Shown here piece after piece: positions 13,196-40,500 of a stretch of 64,000 nucleotides of DNA; the stretch's first letter is position 1; each line of letters starts with the position of its first letter. The stretch covers positions 5,648,001 through 5,712,000 of the forward strand of contig NC_084790.1 in assembly GCF_028858725.1 (NCBI RefSeq), written 5' to 3'. This DNA is from Colius striatus (taxonomy: Eukaryota; Chordata; Aves; Coliiformes; Coliidae). The translations under genes were made by a program, and so were the position numbers. The notes below the pieces were generated by a model. That model saw only the letters and a list, made by a program, of their open reading frames with translations, was not told where the DNA came from and ran no database searches.

Positions 13196-16100
13196 ACATT
13201 TTCATCTTAATTTTTACGTCTTGTTCGGAACACTACAATCCCAGCTACAAAAGCAGTGAAGATGCCAGTGAAGATGGGACATCTAAGTGGAGATTCCTCA
13301 ATGGACTCTGTACACACATGTGTGTTAAAGGAGTGAAGTCAGCCCACGGTGGAGCAGCTCAGGGAGCTACTGTGTCTGCAAATCACTTTGAGGCTATGCT
13401 TGTGCTTTATAAATCAATCCAAAGACTTATTTTAATGACTAAGTCCTTCCTGACTCCAACTTTAGATGTTGCCCCACTGAGAGGATGATCCACTGCTGAG
13501 ATACCCACTACAGAGGCTTTCAGTTCCTATTGCTGCTGTCTATCTCAGAGTGCTTCACGATGTGTGCAACCAGCTCCAACTGGCATTTTCCTTGGCTACC
13601 AGAGGACACATTTCCGCATTTATTTGCTATCCCACAAGCATGTGCTGCTCACCTTCCAGATTTTATTCTGGTCTCCTCATCCCACTGGATGCTCTGGCAC
13701 TTTGTCATGGGAAGGCAGACATTTGCTTCTACCACTGGGGCCAGCTCTGTTTGCAGCCTCTGTTACAGCAAACATGAGATCTTAATTAAGGGACTTGTTG
13801 GCTTGCTGAACCCAGACAGATGGGACCTTAATTCAATTAGTATACTTTAATTACCTATTATAGTAGGACTTTAAAAAAAAAATGGACACAAATGAAAGGT
13901 TTTCTGAGCAGCTATCAACCCCATCATACACTCATCAATAAGCAATAAATGCTGTTGAGTGATTTCTTTCTACTCTCTTTCCTCAGCCCTAAAACTAGCT
14001 GAATTCTATCTACAAATTTTGCCTGATCTTTCCTTGTGTACTGAAAACAAACAGAAGCAAGCTCTGAAGTGGCAACACAGACAAGTAAATCAGTTGGAAA
14101 AGCAGATGCCTGTGTGCTACCCTGCGTCCTCCTGACAGCTCCAGCTACTGCAAGAAACCTGAAGGAGAGCCATGTGTTTCTGCTTTACAGATTATAACCT
14201 GCCAGTTAATGCCAGCAGGCAGGTCTGAACTTGATTTAAAAATAATCTTGTCTCAGGACACAAGGATGTGACAGATCATTTCTTCTGGTCACTTTGAAAA
14301 TTTTTCTTTAGGAAAAGCCCTACCTCCCACCTAAACAAATCCTAGCTGGGGTCTCTCTCTACAGCTGATCTGAGACCACGAGGACAAACTCACGGTTAAT
14401 CGGTGCTGATGGAAGAAATCTTCCCCACAGTCACTATTTTGAGAAAACTTATCTTGAGGCCTGTTTCTGTTGCACAGGGTTGTTTGTGTCTGCAGATGGA
14501 ATGGAGTTTTGGAAGAACGCTGCTCTTCATCTGGTTGGAAAGGGGCTGTTTCATCCTCAGAGCAGCAGAAGAGCATGAGCAGCTCTCAGAAGACACGACT
14601 TCCCATCAATGTTTTTACAAGCTGAAGGGTGGGCTTGGCATCAGTCAGGTTTTTTTAATTTCTATTTTGGGAATGAAGCTTGGAAAACAGGTGGAAGCAG
14701 CACTTAAAACTGCTTAAAAACTCTTTGACCACAAGACATGGCATTACAGCAAGCTTGCAACATCCAATAAACCTTTGAAAACAAGGTACTGGCCCAATTT
14801 TTTTCCTGGCAGCTCTCTAGCCACGCAGCCACTGCCAAGAACAACATGAGCAGAGGGAGTGGCAACATGAGCATCCCTAGCTCTTCTGTGCTAACAAATG
14901 GGGAATGAACACAAAGAGCCAGGTGAGGAACAGCTCTGCTGAGACGTGTGAGCACCAAAACTGACTGTGCTCCGAGACCTCAGTCTTTAGACCTTTGCCT
15001 ACTTAAGAAGAGCATTTCTGGTAAGATATCAAGAGCCCAAAAGATAGCATAATGTTTGAAGTTTTGGGCTGGTTTGTTGTTGTTTGTTGTGAATAACTGG
15101 AGCTCTGACAAAGTATTATTGTATGCATTATCTCCATTTAAACACAGCCTGTTTGCTGAGGCATCAAGCTCTCCTTCCACTGTTTCTAAACCCTCTTCTC
15201 TCCTCCTTATGTTGCCCTTTTACAGGAGCACACACCCACGTACTTTTTGCACTGCACCAGTCCACAGCCAGAAGTTTCAAATATCAGGCAGAAGGTAACA
15301 ATACATATTTTAAATATCTAGTGACTGATCACCAACAGGACAAGTCTGCTCATATCAAAAGCCCAAGGAGCTCCTTTCCACATGCTGCAGCCAAAGAGCA
15401 TGGTGCTGATTGAGCAGCATGAGGTGCTGGGGGCAAAAAAAGAGGAAACACAACTGGAGCCACCAGAGCTACGGCTCTGAACGAAATCCATGGCATTTCA
15501 CCTCCGGGACACTGCTTAACCCACCCTGCAAATACCTACCTGTAGCATCGATCCCCCTGTGCCACCACAGCAGGAGAGGAGCACCAAAGGGCAGCCACAC
15601 TGGTCATGGGCAGCAGGGAAAAGGCACTGGTTTGATTTCATTTTGGAGAACCATGCTGTCAAAGAACATATAGACAGGATTTCAAAAGAAAACCACTCCA
15701 TGAAACACAATCACCTCTTAGGTCCTACAGCCCAGCTCCCCGCCACGCTGAAGCACCCACGGTAATTACAATCTCACAGAACTCTGTGTTTTAGAAGTCT
15801 CAGCAGCCCTGGAATGGGATGGAGTTATTGCTGTGGTGCTGAAAGGAAGGAAAATGCTTATTTAAGCATTTACAGTATGTAAAATGCCTCTCTCTCCCTT
15901 GCCTATTTAGGCTTCAGCACCTAGAAATAAATCTAGCTCATTAAGGATTATTTTGTAGCTCAGTTTTGTTTGCAGGCCCCAGCTAAGCAATGCCTGCTAC
16001 CTAACTCAGGTTTTACCATCTGGCACATCACATTAGGAACCAGATTGAAAGGTGGTTTATTTTTATTATTTGCTTTCTTTTTTTTTTCCTTTTTTAAAAA

Positions 16101-16282
16101 AAAAAATCAGGAGAATGTGAATGAAGAGTGACATCACACTGGGCAGAGGAAAATAAAGCAAAGGCATTTTAATTTCACACCCTCTAGGAAGAGAAATTAG
16201 TACAACCCACCAGAGGGTGTCCTGCTCAGTTATGGGTAAATGTTGCAGAGTTCTGAGAGACAACTGCAAGCACTGGAGTCAG
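13196..16282. other. Intergenic DNA, no gene recognised
   Basis: Ordinary intergenic sequence. Near 16071-16106 a T-rich tract passes directly into an A tract. No gene or RNA was identified. Confidence 0.45.
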
Positions 16283-16380
16283 TGTGGATCTAGGTGGACC
16301 TGCTTTAGCAGGGGGTTGATCTCAGGGCTGGATGATCTCTAGAGGTGTCTCTCAACTCCCACCACTCTGTGGTTCTGTGC
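16283..16380 (+). mobile_element. Diverged CR1-like 3' fragment
   Basis: The pattern ggatctaggtggacctgctt, gatctcagggctggatgatc, tctagaggtgtctctcaact and a closing tctgtggttctgtgc resembles the end of a CR1 subfamily in plus orientation. A second, weaker remnant of the same kind lies at about 16488-16550. Confidence 0.6.
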
Positions 16381-16808
16381 TGCCCCTCAGAGCCAGTGCA
16401 AAGGGCACGTTGCAGCATGTGAATCCCACTTCCCAGCAGTCCACAGACAGGGACACGCTCCCATCTCAGCTGCACAGAGACGCAGGCAGCTGGATGAGAT
16501 GATCATGTAGGTCCCTTTCAACTGAAAATATTCTCTGCTGTCAAATCCTAAGACAGACAGACTTTGAGGCTGCTGTTGGGTGAGCACACCATTACCACAA
16601 CACCTTTATTTCACTAAGAACACCAGGGTGTCCACGCACGGTAATTCTCTTTGGCTGTTTCCTTGCTGTACAGCACACAGGACAAAAGGCCAACTCCCTA
16701 AACCCACAGACAGACAACATAAACACCCAGTCTGCCAGTGCTCACGGCTGGCCACAAAAAGCACCGGCCAACTGTCCTTGCAATGGGGTGAAACCCCTGA
16801 TGAGCTTC

Positions 16809-17764
16809 TGTCCTGGTTTAGCCAGGAGCAGCTTTTGGCTTGGTAACAGGGGGAGCGGGTTGCAGTGAAGACCCTCCCCCGGCTCCTAGGTTCAGACCCA
16901 CCTCCGGCCCGGCTGGGCCAATCTGGCGCCTCTGCGATCACTATTTAGGGGACGGGAATTTGAAATGCGAGTCGGGAGGTGGAGAGTGATACAAGATGGA
17001 GGCCACCACGCGGACCCTTCAGCCAGAGAAGGAGGAAGGAACGAGAAGCAGTAGACCGGAGACCCCTCTGCAAGCCGTGGCGAGAATACAAGCTGTGCCC
17101 CTGAAACCTGTGGAGATTCGTGGCAAGACTGAGAGCCACCAACAGCTCCGTGTGGGTGAGCCCGGACGGGCGGGGGACTGTGTGGGGAGATGGCCATGGC
17201 CCAGGCCGTGCTGGAGAGCCTGCGCGCCGCAGAGCAGCCCCACACGAGAGGCAGAGAGGAGCTGCAGCCTTTGGAATAAGTGGGCATCGGAGCAGCCCGT
17301 GCAAGTCTGCCATGCTTGTGAGTTACCCCACGGACTTGCAGGGAGGACTGGTGTGGAGTTCACCCGTCCTGAGGAGGGACAAACGGCAGAAGCTCTCGGA
17401 AACCGACTGACTGAACCCCCCACTGCCTGCCCCCCCGAACCGTTCAGGGGGGGGCAAGGTAAAAACACCGGGATCAGGGCTCTGAACCCGGGAAGAGGGG
17501 AGGGGTGGCAAGAAGGTGTTCTTAAAAAGGCTGGTTGGACTCTCCATTGATGTATTACTCTGGGTTGTTTCATTTTGGTTATGTTTTGGTTGATTTTGCA
17601 TTAAATTATTTTCTGTTTTCTTCCCCAAAACCGAGTAGCCTGGTCTGTTTTGTCCTGAACCTTAAGCGGCAATTAAGCCCTCCCTGCCCTCGAGCAATCC
17701 TCAGCCTCTTCGGTACTCGAGGCTAATCGTGGCCTTTGTTCCCTGATGGGCCTAAACCACGACA
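16809..17764 (+). mobile_element. Solo LTR of an endogenous retrovirus, ERVL-like
   Basis: A 956-bp element with terminal inverted repeats TGTCCTGGTTTAG (5') and CTAAACCACGACA (3'), starting TG and ending CA. It is flanked by an identical 5-bp duplication, gcttc, at 16804-16808 and 17765-17769. A 5-bp duplication is typical of class III (ERVL-like) elements. A TATA-like ctatttagg lies near 16941 and an ATTAAA polyadenylation signal at 17600-17605, giving plus orientation with a U3-R-U5 layout. There are no gag or pol sequences on either side, so this is a solo LTR left by recombination between two LTRs. It contains a 184-codon open frame (16996-17550) that is also open on the other strand. 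I regard that as non-coding. Confidence 0.88.
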
Positions 17765-17769
17765 GCTTC

Positions 17770-18254
17770 TAACCACTGCTGGAGCTGGCTGTGAGCTGTA
17801 TCCTGGCCACAGACTAAAAACTCAACATCCTATTTAGCTATTTCTGTCCAGCGTTTTGTTGTTTGGCAAAAATTCAATAATAAGCAATAATTTTGCCAAC
17901 ACCACCTGCCTAGAGGAGTGAAAAAAAGGTAGTGGGAAAGAAAGGAAGCGTGGACAAACTGCAATGCAGCAACAACCAGAATTGACAGCGGGAAAATCTC
18001 ATCCTAAAGCAAGACAAAAAAGCAAACAAAACCTCATAGTCCTGGCGTAAGACTGAAGTAGGCGTGAGCAGGAAAAAAAGGATCCACCTCAGCTATGGGA
18101 TGCAACAATCTAAAGAGTTAACAGTTGGACTGCTTTGTATCACCATGCTAAGACTAAAAATGAATCGTGTAAGCTCTCCAGCTGTGGCATTAGAGGCAGC
18201 AGGGCGGAGGTGGGCAGACATTCACCCAAGGACATTGCTCTCCTGGACATCGTG
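17770..18254. other. Intergenic spacer between solo LTR and CR1
   Basis: AT-rich, non-coding, no recognisable feature. Confidence 0.5.
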
Positions 18255-18665
18255 AGGACACAGAATCACAGAATCTTAAGGGTTGGAAGGGACCTCAAAT
18301 GATCATCCAGTCTGATCCCCCTGCCAGAGCAGGATCACCTAGAGCAGGTCACATAGGAACTCATCCAGGTGGGATTTGAATGGCTCCAGAGGAGACTCAA
18401 CGGCCCATCTGGGCAGCCCCTTCCAGTGCTCCCTCACCTAATAGGGAAGAAATTCTTCCTTGTATTTCTTTGGAATCTCTTATGTTCCAGCTTGTACCTG
18501 CTGCCCCTTGTCCTATCACTGGACATCACAGAGAACAGCCTGGCTGCATCCTCCTGAAACTCACCCATTACATATTTGTAAACAGTAATGAGATCACCCC
18601 TCAGCCTCCTGAGGACCAGCACACCCACCTGCCCCTGCAGGAACCAAGGACCCCCTCTGACTAAG
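18255..18665 (-). mobile_element. CR1 LINE 3' fragment (~410 bp)
   Basis: Opens with cacagaatcacagaatctta and gggttggaagggacctcaaa, the reverse complement of a CR1 terminus. It continues through recognisable CR1 blocks (ggcagccccttccagtgctc, aagaaattcttcc, tgccccttgtcctatcact, gagatcacccctcagcc). It is on the minus strand and moderately diverged. Confidence 0.9.
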
Positions 18666-21600
18666 ACCTTTCTCTAGTAGGTTTTAAATTACTCCAAATG
18701 CTCTGGGATAACCCCTGCCTCTACCAGGAACCTTCCAGAAGCAGAACAACAGTTTGAAAAAGAGTTTTCATTTGATCGTTTTCATCTCATTTACTCTGAG
18801 ATGTGCAACCTCTGGCTATTTCAAGGCTCAGAAAGCTTCATTAACAACTTGGTACAAACATCTGAGGAGTTCCTGTTCCCAACACTGCTCTCCCATGGCA
18901 GGAGTCGATGATTTTCTCTTCAGTCCCTGCTCAATTTCCTGGTGGCAGAGCCCAAAGTATCACTCCTGCATTCGGATGAGAGAAAAATACTCCCAGTGTT
19001 AAGATGAGGTATCATTTCCCTTCTGAAGGGCTGGGGGAAGTGTTCCAGTTCCCACCCAGTTTATCAGCCACCATCTCGACTAACAACTATTTTTTTTCCT
19101 GGCCACTGAAGCTTTTCAATTATTCAAAGAGGAGCCCTACACTTTACACCTCTCCTGCCTACCAGTTTTCGTAATTTGATGGAATAATTGCAATCTCTTC
19201 TCCATTCCTTCCTAATTTACCCCATCAATTAACACACTTCCTCAAGTGATTTTAATAATTCAGTCTCCAAGTCTCACGTATCAAGTAGGAGCAGGATGCA
19301 AAAATCCAACCTCAAACCCGACCCAAAACGCAGCTGGTTTTTCTTGCCCACGTTCTGCCCAACAAACTCCAATCAGGTTCAAAGGCCACCTCCTACACTG
19401 AACCACTCCTGCTTTATGTGTCAGATGCATAAAGCCTTCTAGGTCACTGTCACTTATTTCCCCAACTATTTAACAGGCTGTTGTGTTGTTTTTTTCCCCT
19501 GCTGTCTCTCAGTTTCTTTTGCCTGTTGTCTTCCTGTGCTGTTCCAGCTGCACTTGCCTGCTGTAACCCTCTCGCTGTGCACCCATTGGCACTGCTGACA
19601 GCAGCTTTAAAGTTAACTTTCAACGTTAACACACACAAGAAACTGGAATTGCCAAGGCAAAATTTGCTGCAGCCATGTGTCTGGAATTGCAGCCAAAGAT
19701 CGGAGTGGGCATCAGGTCAGGGGAAAAAAAAAAAACCAACCCCAACATTCTCTATAATTAAATGTCTTCATATTAGATTAACCAAAAAAAGTCATTAGAA
19801 ATAAATGAATTAAGTAATTTTGCAACATAAGTTAAATGGCAGTCATGAGAGAAAGAAAAAAACGCATTGACTGAGCAAGATAATTATTCTAGCAAAGCAA
19901 AATAAATTACACAGAAGTTGAGAAACCTTCTGAAATGAAGGGGTTTCTTTAAAAAAAAAAAGTCATCTTTGGTTCCCTCAAGGAAGTGGAGGGTGGAAAA
20001 AACAAAAAAGGGAAAAGGAGACAGTATTGTGTCCTTAACAGCAGTTTGAGAACCAGAACAAAGCCAGAGAGTGTTTCAAAGCACAGCAGCTCTCCCTACT
20101 CTGCTGTTTGTTCTGCTCATAAGCAGACAAGCTGTTTCCTTTCATCTGGAAAAACTCACACAATAAGAAAAATACCTCAGTAGAAGCTGAGTCTGTAACA
20201 ACAAAGCCCAAGGGGCAGCCAGAAAGAAAACAATCTTTTGGCCAGTAGAAAATGTTTGGTGTTCAGATCCTCAGAGAGAGCTGACTGCTTCTGGGTACAG
20301 GGCACAGGCACGTCCCATCACTGCCGGAGGAGATTAGGGCATCCACTGAGGTTGTTCTCCTTCCTGTCCCTCCTCCCCTCACTCACATGAAGGCTGCAGC
20401 CCTTGCAGGTCAGCACACAAGTGAGCAGAAGAAGCAGGGGCAAGGAGATAATAGGAAGAAGGAAGCAGATGAAAGATTGTGCATGGGGATGAAATGTCAC
20501 TCTGCAGGACCCCTGAGAAGGGGGAAGAGAAGGAATTAAAAGCGCAAGCGCAGGGTCCAACTCCAGTTCTGAACGCCGACCCGAGGCAGCGGCGTCACGG
20601 TTCAGAAGACCTGGTAAAAACGTCTCTCTGAAATACTGTTTTGATAAATATGCCATCTCCTTGTGGAATTCAAATCTCCAACTGTTCAACTGGCATGGAC
20701 ATCTCTGCAGTAACAACACATGCCACAGATTGTGAGTTAACTTGAATTACATTTCAGATCTGGGGAGGGGAGGATGTCAGTGGGAGGTTTATGAACAGTA
20801 TGCTCTAGCTCTGATGTTGTTACAACCAGATGGCTTCAGCTGTATCGTTTACAATAAAAAACAAACACACACACACAAATGGAAGTTGACAAATGTATCA
20901 TTAATTCACCTGCAACTGGAAGAATCCGAGCGAGCTGCTGCCCTCATGGATCTCATTTCAGCCCTTCCACAAGTGTGTTCTGGAGCTGCACCTGGCTCGG
21001 CTGCAGGGCTGGGACAGACGAGCCCCAGAAAAGAATCTTTTCCTGCAGGTATCTCCCAGTCCTCCAGGGGAGGGGGCTGCCAATCTGTATCACTTTCCTG
21101 GAAATACCTCCCCAAAAAAGCCTGAGGACAGGAGATATGAACACTCGTTTAATGTCTCCAGGCATGTCTGCTGAGCCAGGGACACTCCTTGGGCTGTTAG
21201 GCACTCTAACGTGAGGAGGGTAAAAGGTCTCATTCAGGTTTTAGTGTTTCAGTAAACAACGCAGCAATTAAACACCTCTCTGCCACACAGACAACTTCTG
21301 CAATTAGCTGGCATTGAACTTCTCCTGTTTGTATGCAATTATAAGCTTGAAACGCTGGGTTTGAGCTCTGACAGGGTGGTGGGGAGAATCTTGTTATGAC
21401 AAAATGCTTCGCCTGCCTAAAAGGAAACGCAGGCTAAATCTGATATAAAAGGAATTGGTTGCAGCAATAAGTGGAATGTGGGCATTTGTGACCCACGCAC
21501 AAGGCTTCACTATCCGTGACAAGAGCCTCAGTGGGGAACACAGAAAGGGACAGGGACCCTCTCATGAGTCATTGTTTGATAAAAATAGACAGCAGCCAGA

Positions 21601-22009
21601 TTAAATACAGGCGTATGAATGGAATTCTCTTTCACACAAGGGACTAGAGGCTGCGAGAGAACGTATGAGAACAGAATGAAAAAATCAGACACAACAGATA
21701 CCTCATCTATTTTCTAGACAAACCAGACTTATTCTCTGTAATCCACTACTTGCCCTACCTGACCAGGTCAGGTCATTTTGCCACTGTGTATGTCGATCCA
21801 ACCTCCCTAGAGACAATTGTCTCTAGTATTTTGGCAATACCCACTACGAGAAATGATGCAGGTTTGTACTGCAGTTGTGTGTGCAACACTCCTTAACAAA
21901 TCCCACCCGAGCTCCAGGAGCTGCATGTCAGCAGGACACGGCAGCAGACTGAAAACTGCCAGGTCTTAAAAACCAAACCAACCAACCAACAAACAAAAGA
22001 CACCAGATA
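18666..22009. other. Intergenic DNA between the convergent NXPH3 and SPOP genes
   Basis: No gene found. A short (AACC/AAAC) repeat lies at 21971-21998 and a short CA run at about 20864-20877. The stretch around 21250-21520 looks like unique, possibly conserved non-coding DNA. The SPOP 3' end borders this interval on the right. Confidence 0.45.
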
Positions 22010-23149
22010 CCACACAGTACAAAATAGTAATTATTTATATTTTCAAAAAGGACAAAAAAAAAAAAAGTTACCAGCTATTTTAAAACTTCTTCCCTGTAAC
22101 AAGAGTGACTAATAGAAAGGAACAGGACTGGCTCCTACACAGTCAGCAAGTCAGGTACAAACAGTTGTTAAGAATCATTTAGCAACTCAGGACAGGGACT
22201 TTTGACTCTGTGTTCATGAACAATAAAACCTTTTTTTTTTTCTTTTTTTTCTTTTTTTTTAAAAAAAAAAAAGGGGGAGGAGGGAAATAAAGCAGGGAAA
22301 AATGCCAGAAACATTTCCCACAATATCTGAAAACAGCAACCGTTGTACTTGTCAGACAGCACGCTCCAGACCGAGGATTTTCTGGTCCTTTCAAAAGCAA
22401 TACAGACTTGCCAAAGGCTGCCTTCACTCTATTCACACTCTCCAGAACATGCAGCCTTTCTGTCCCCTTTCACTTCAACCTGTCACTTTATAAAAGGGAT
22501 GGGGGGAGGGGGTTTCTTTTTTTTTTGTCTTTTTGCAATTAACATACAAGTGCTACTAACAAAGAAAACTGATCTTCTTGTTGCTGGATGGCAATAAGGA
22601 GTTACACAAACGTCCAGTTTTTAGCTCAGCTGGAAGGACTTAAATTCTTTTTTTTTTAATATAAATACTACTGGAGCTTCCATCAGGTATTCCCTTTCCA
22701 GAACCTCAATGGAAATTCTTTTTAACCCTTCAACACTCTCCAGAGCTGAAATGTCGTCTTGCTCCAGGCATCTGACGATTTGTTCTGTGCTGCCAGATGC
22801 AGAGACGTTGTTTTTCCCAGTACCGTTACTGGGTTATTCCGACTTGGGTCGGTGCCTAAACCAAACTCTGTACTTAATTGACTCAGCCAAGTTGAAGGGA
22901 ACACACAGACGATGCAGCAACAGGGATTCATTAGGTTGAATAGCCCCAGAGCCCCAGGCCCACCCTCCCCCCTCTCCCAAAGTTACTTGGTGCTGTTTTA
23001 AAAAGTCTGGGTGTCACGAAGCAGTCTCTTTCCCCCAACAACAGAGTAAAAGCTCCACAGATTTCGCTGTCTACCTGGTGGTCAAGGTTACAGCAGCAGC
23101 AGCTGATGCTGCTTCCATAAAAACATGGGGTGGTGTGACAGACAGGGCT
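22010..23149 (-). other. SPOP: Probable SPOP 3'UTR
   Basis: About 1.1 kb downstream of the SPOP stop codon on the minus strand. I found no canonical AATAAA on the minus strand here. The best candidate is the variant TATAAA within AATATAAATAATTA (minus strand, about 22031-22043), which would place cleavage near 22010-22020. The UTR contains a U12 tract running directly into a long A-rich tract at 22231-22272, and a G-rich/T-rich patch near 22500-22530 on the plus strand. The length and the end are inferred. Confidence 0.5.
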
Positions 23150-37543
<14,394 letters not shown>

Positions 37544-37584
37544 TCAAAAGAAGAAATTTAGAATTGACCTTCACCTTGTCAGTC

Positions 37585-40500
37585 CTCAGAACGAAGAAGG
37601 GAAAAAAAACACCAAAACCACCCTAAGAACAAAGAAAAAAATCTTCAGGAGTGCTGTTAAATCTTATGAGGCACGAGTTAAAGCCAGCACGCTTTCTCCC
37701 TCCCCCCTAGCACCTTCAAAACACAATGTTACATTTAAACATTTTCAAGTGTTACCATATGTTTTATGAAAACGGGATATACCACCTCCACTCATTCTTT
37801 CAATATGCAGCTCCTGATAGGAATCATCTTAGCACGTAATTTCCTTTAAAGAGTCCAAGACTCAAGCAGGAGACTCCTCACTTGACTTGAGATTTACTAC
37901 TTCACCCTGAGGCTACCATTTTAGCTCATTACATACTCTCTATTTTCATTTTAAGAGTCTCCAACTAACAGAGAACTAATTTGACACACGAATTTCTTCT
38001 GAAGAAACTACAGATAGCAACCCAAACTCAACAGGACAACAAAATCCCAGGTTCGGTGTCATTCTGGGGACATCAACAGAACTATTTTCTATAACCTAAA
38101 ACTTCTCTTCAAGTCTTACTATTAGGGAAACTTTTGATAATGACTTCTCTAGTTCAGCTGAATCTCTTTGGCCAGAGGGAAATTCCCACTGCTTTTATAT
38201 GCTAGTGAAGTTCCCAACTCTAGTGCCAGGTCAAATTGCCATCTGCAGAGAATACACAGGGTTAAAACCACTGCAATGCATCTGCACAAACACACAGGCA
38301 TAACTGATAAAAGCAGCACCTTGTTTAGCAGAAAGAAGGTTTTAAAACAAAACAGAATAATCAGCCCATCTCTGTTTTGAGGCCTTATCCCCAAGGCAGA
38401 TACAAGAAACGTCTTCAAAGATGAGCCTCCAAAGTAGGAGTCATAACTTTGGCAGATATAAAAGCATCACATGCCTTACAGTTTAGTCTTCTACTAAACA
38501 CTTTCTGTTTCACAGGTGATATTTATCTGCCTTCCTCTCACTGCATAAGACAGCCAGTGAACCACAAGAACTCCATTGCTGTTAGCTGTGAACTCTAAAG
38601 GATTTAAAAAGGGCAAGTAAAAGACAGAAAACATTACCTTGCAATACAAACTGCTTTAGATATAAAGGATGATATTGAGGTTCATCGGGGAGACAGGCTA
38701 ATGCTCTTTATGAAGACCAAATCACTAGCTGTTGAAAGGAAATGGTGGAAAGCACAGAGTACATACCTAAAAATCCCACACCTCAAGCCAGCAGCACAAT
38801 GTTCACAATAAGCACATCAATATATGTGCACGTAATTCCCGAAAACCTCTATCAACACAACTTGAACTTTTGAAGCACGGTTGCAGGGCAGGTCTAGATC
38901 TGAGTGCAGGTTCCAGCTGCCTGGAGACCTCTCCCAAGCAAGGTTCACATCATCCTCCACCCCCATTCACCTCTCTGCTTTCAGTTCTATGCACCTTCAG
39001 AAAGTACCTGGAAATACCAGTGAACAGAGATTATCTAACCCTAACACAAGAGTTGGGGGGGAGACAGGCAGGGGGGTTGTTCAGGTTTGGTTTCCTTTAA
39101 AAAAAGCACAAGTGAGTCCAGTAAACACTGAACAAGAGATACTGGCTATGAGGAGCTACGAAGTATTGAACTCTGCAGAGATGTACACGTAGCTCAACAG
39201 AAAAAAACAAACAACTCTGTAAGATCCAAACTGCAGGCAAGTAGCACTGATGTAAAACCGATTGCTCTCATATCAAACCAGGCTACAGACTTCTTGTATT
39301 TGCAGTTCATTGGGCTCGTTCAATGAGAAAGAAAGAAAAAACAATACAGGTTGTAAAGTGTTAATTTTTACATTTTAAAGATAAAAGGACTGATATGCAC
39401 TGTAAGTACCTGCTGCAGGTTTTGTTACATTAAAATCACTCCCATTCTTCCAAAGAAATTCAATTGTATCACTCTGTGTCATTCAAATTAAGCTAAAATT
39501 AGCAGACACTAGTTTTGAATACTTGGGTAACTGCTCTTCCATGCACAATACTCAGTCTTGCCTCTGCTTCAGTGTCTCCAGTCGTACATCTCTGGGGGAC
39601 AGATAAAACCCGAAATTCTAGCACAAGTGGCAAGAAACACCTTCTCTCCACAGCTGGGGGAGTGATGCCTTTTTGCTGGTTTCAGTCTACAGGCAGAAGA
39701 GACTCAAGCTTTTTCATTCCCTTCCGAGTTCACAGAAGCTCTGCCCAACCCCACCCAGGCTGCTATGTTGTTCTGGTCACAGCTACTGTTAATCCACATT
39801 ATTCTGGTGACCTGTTTTACAGCACAGGGACAAACAATTGTGATGCAAACTTGTGAGAGGAGAATAATCATCCAGGGATAGGATGAAGTTTCTCAAGCTC
39901 ACCTCCTCATGGAATACAACCTCTCTGCACGCTGAGCAACAAGATGCTAAGCCTAAGGAAAAGGTTTGACCAGGAGAAAGTATGACAAATGAAACAAACA
40001 TGGGTGAGGCATGAAATTTTGGTACAATTCATTGTTGTTAAAATTGCAATCAGTTTCAGTGATTTTTAACTAGCACCTTTGAACTCAAACTACCTGCACC
40101 ACAGAACTATTCCAGTCTCTCTTAAAATACTTCCTTAGGCAGAATGGGAAATAATGCAACTTCCATTTAAGAAGCATTAAGAAGGAAAAGATGCAAAACC
40201 AGTTTAGCTTGGAATAACTTGAGTTCTCTGTACTACCACCCTCCATAGACTTCTCCAGATACCTGGCCAAGACAGAACTGTGAATTAAACCTCAAGCCAC
40301 AACCATCTACTTGGTCTTCCTCCTACCAGGGATTCTGGGCACAGCCCACCACTGAAACACATCCTAAAGCTCCAAGTGAAGAATGGCCAGAGGGTCAGGA
40401 ACAACTCCCATCAGCATCTTCCCATGACTCAGAGGCCACAACACTCTTTTCCTTGCCTGGCTTTGAAATAATTCAAGGCACAGATCCAGCACAGTTTAGA

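Noticed and set aside
16996-17573. Overlapping 184-aa open frames on both strands
   Set aside because: They lie inside the solo LTR (16809-17764), both strands are open over the same bases, and there is no similarity to gag, pol, env or any host protein that I can recognise.
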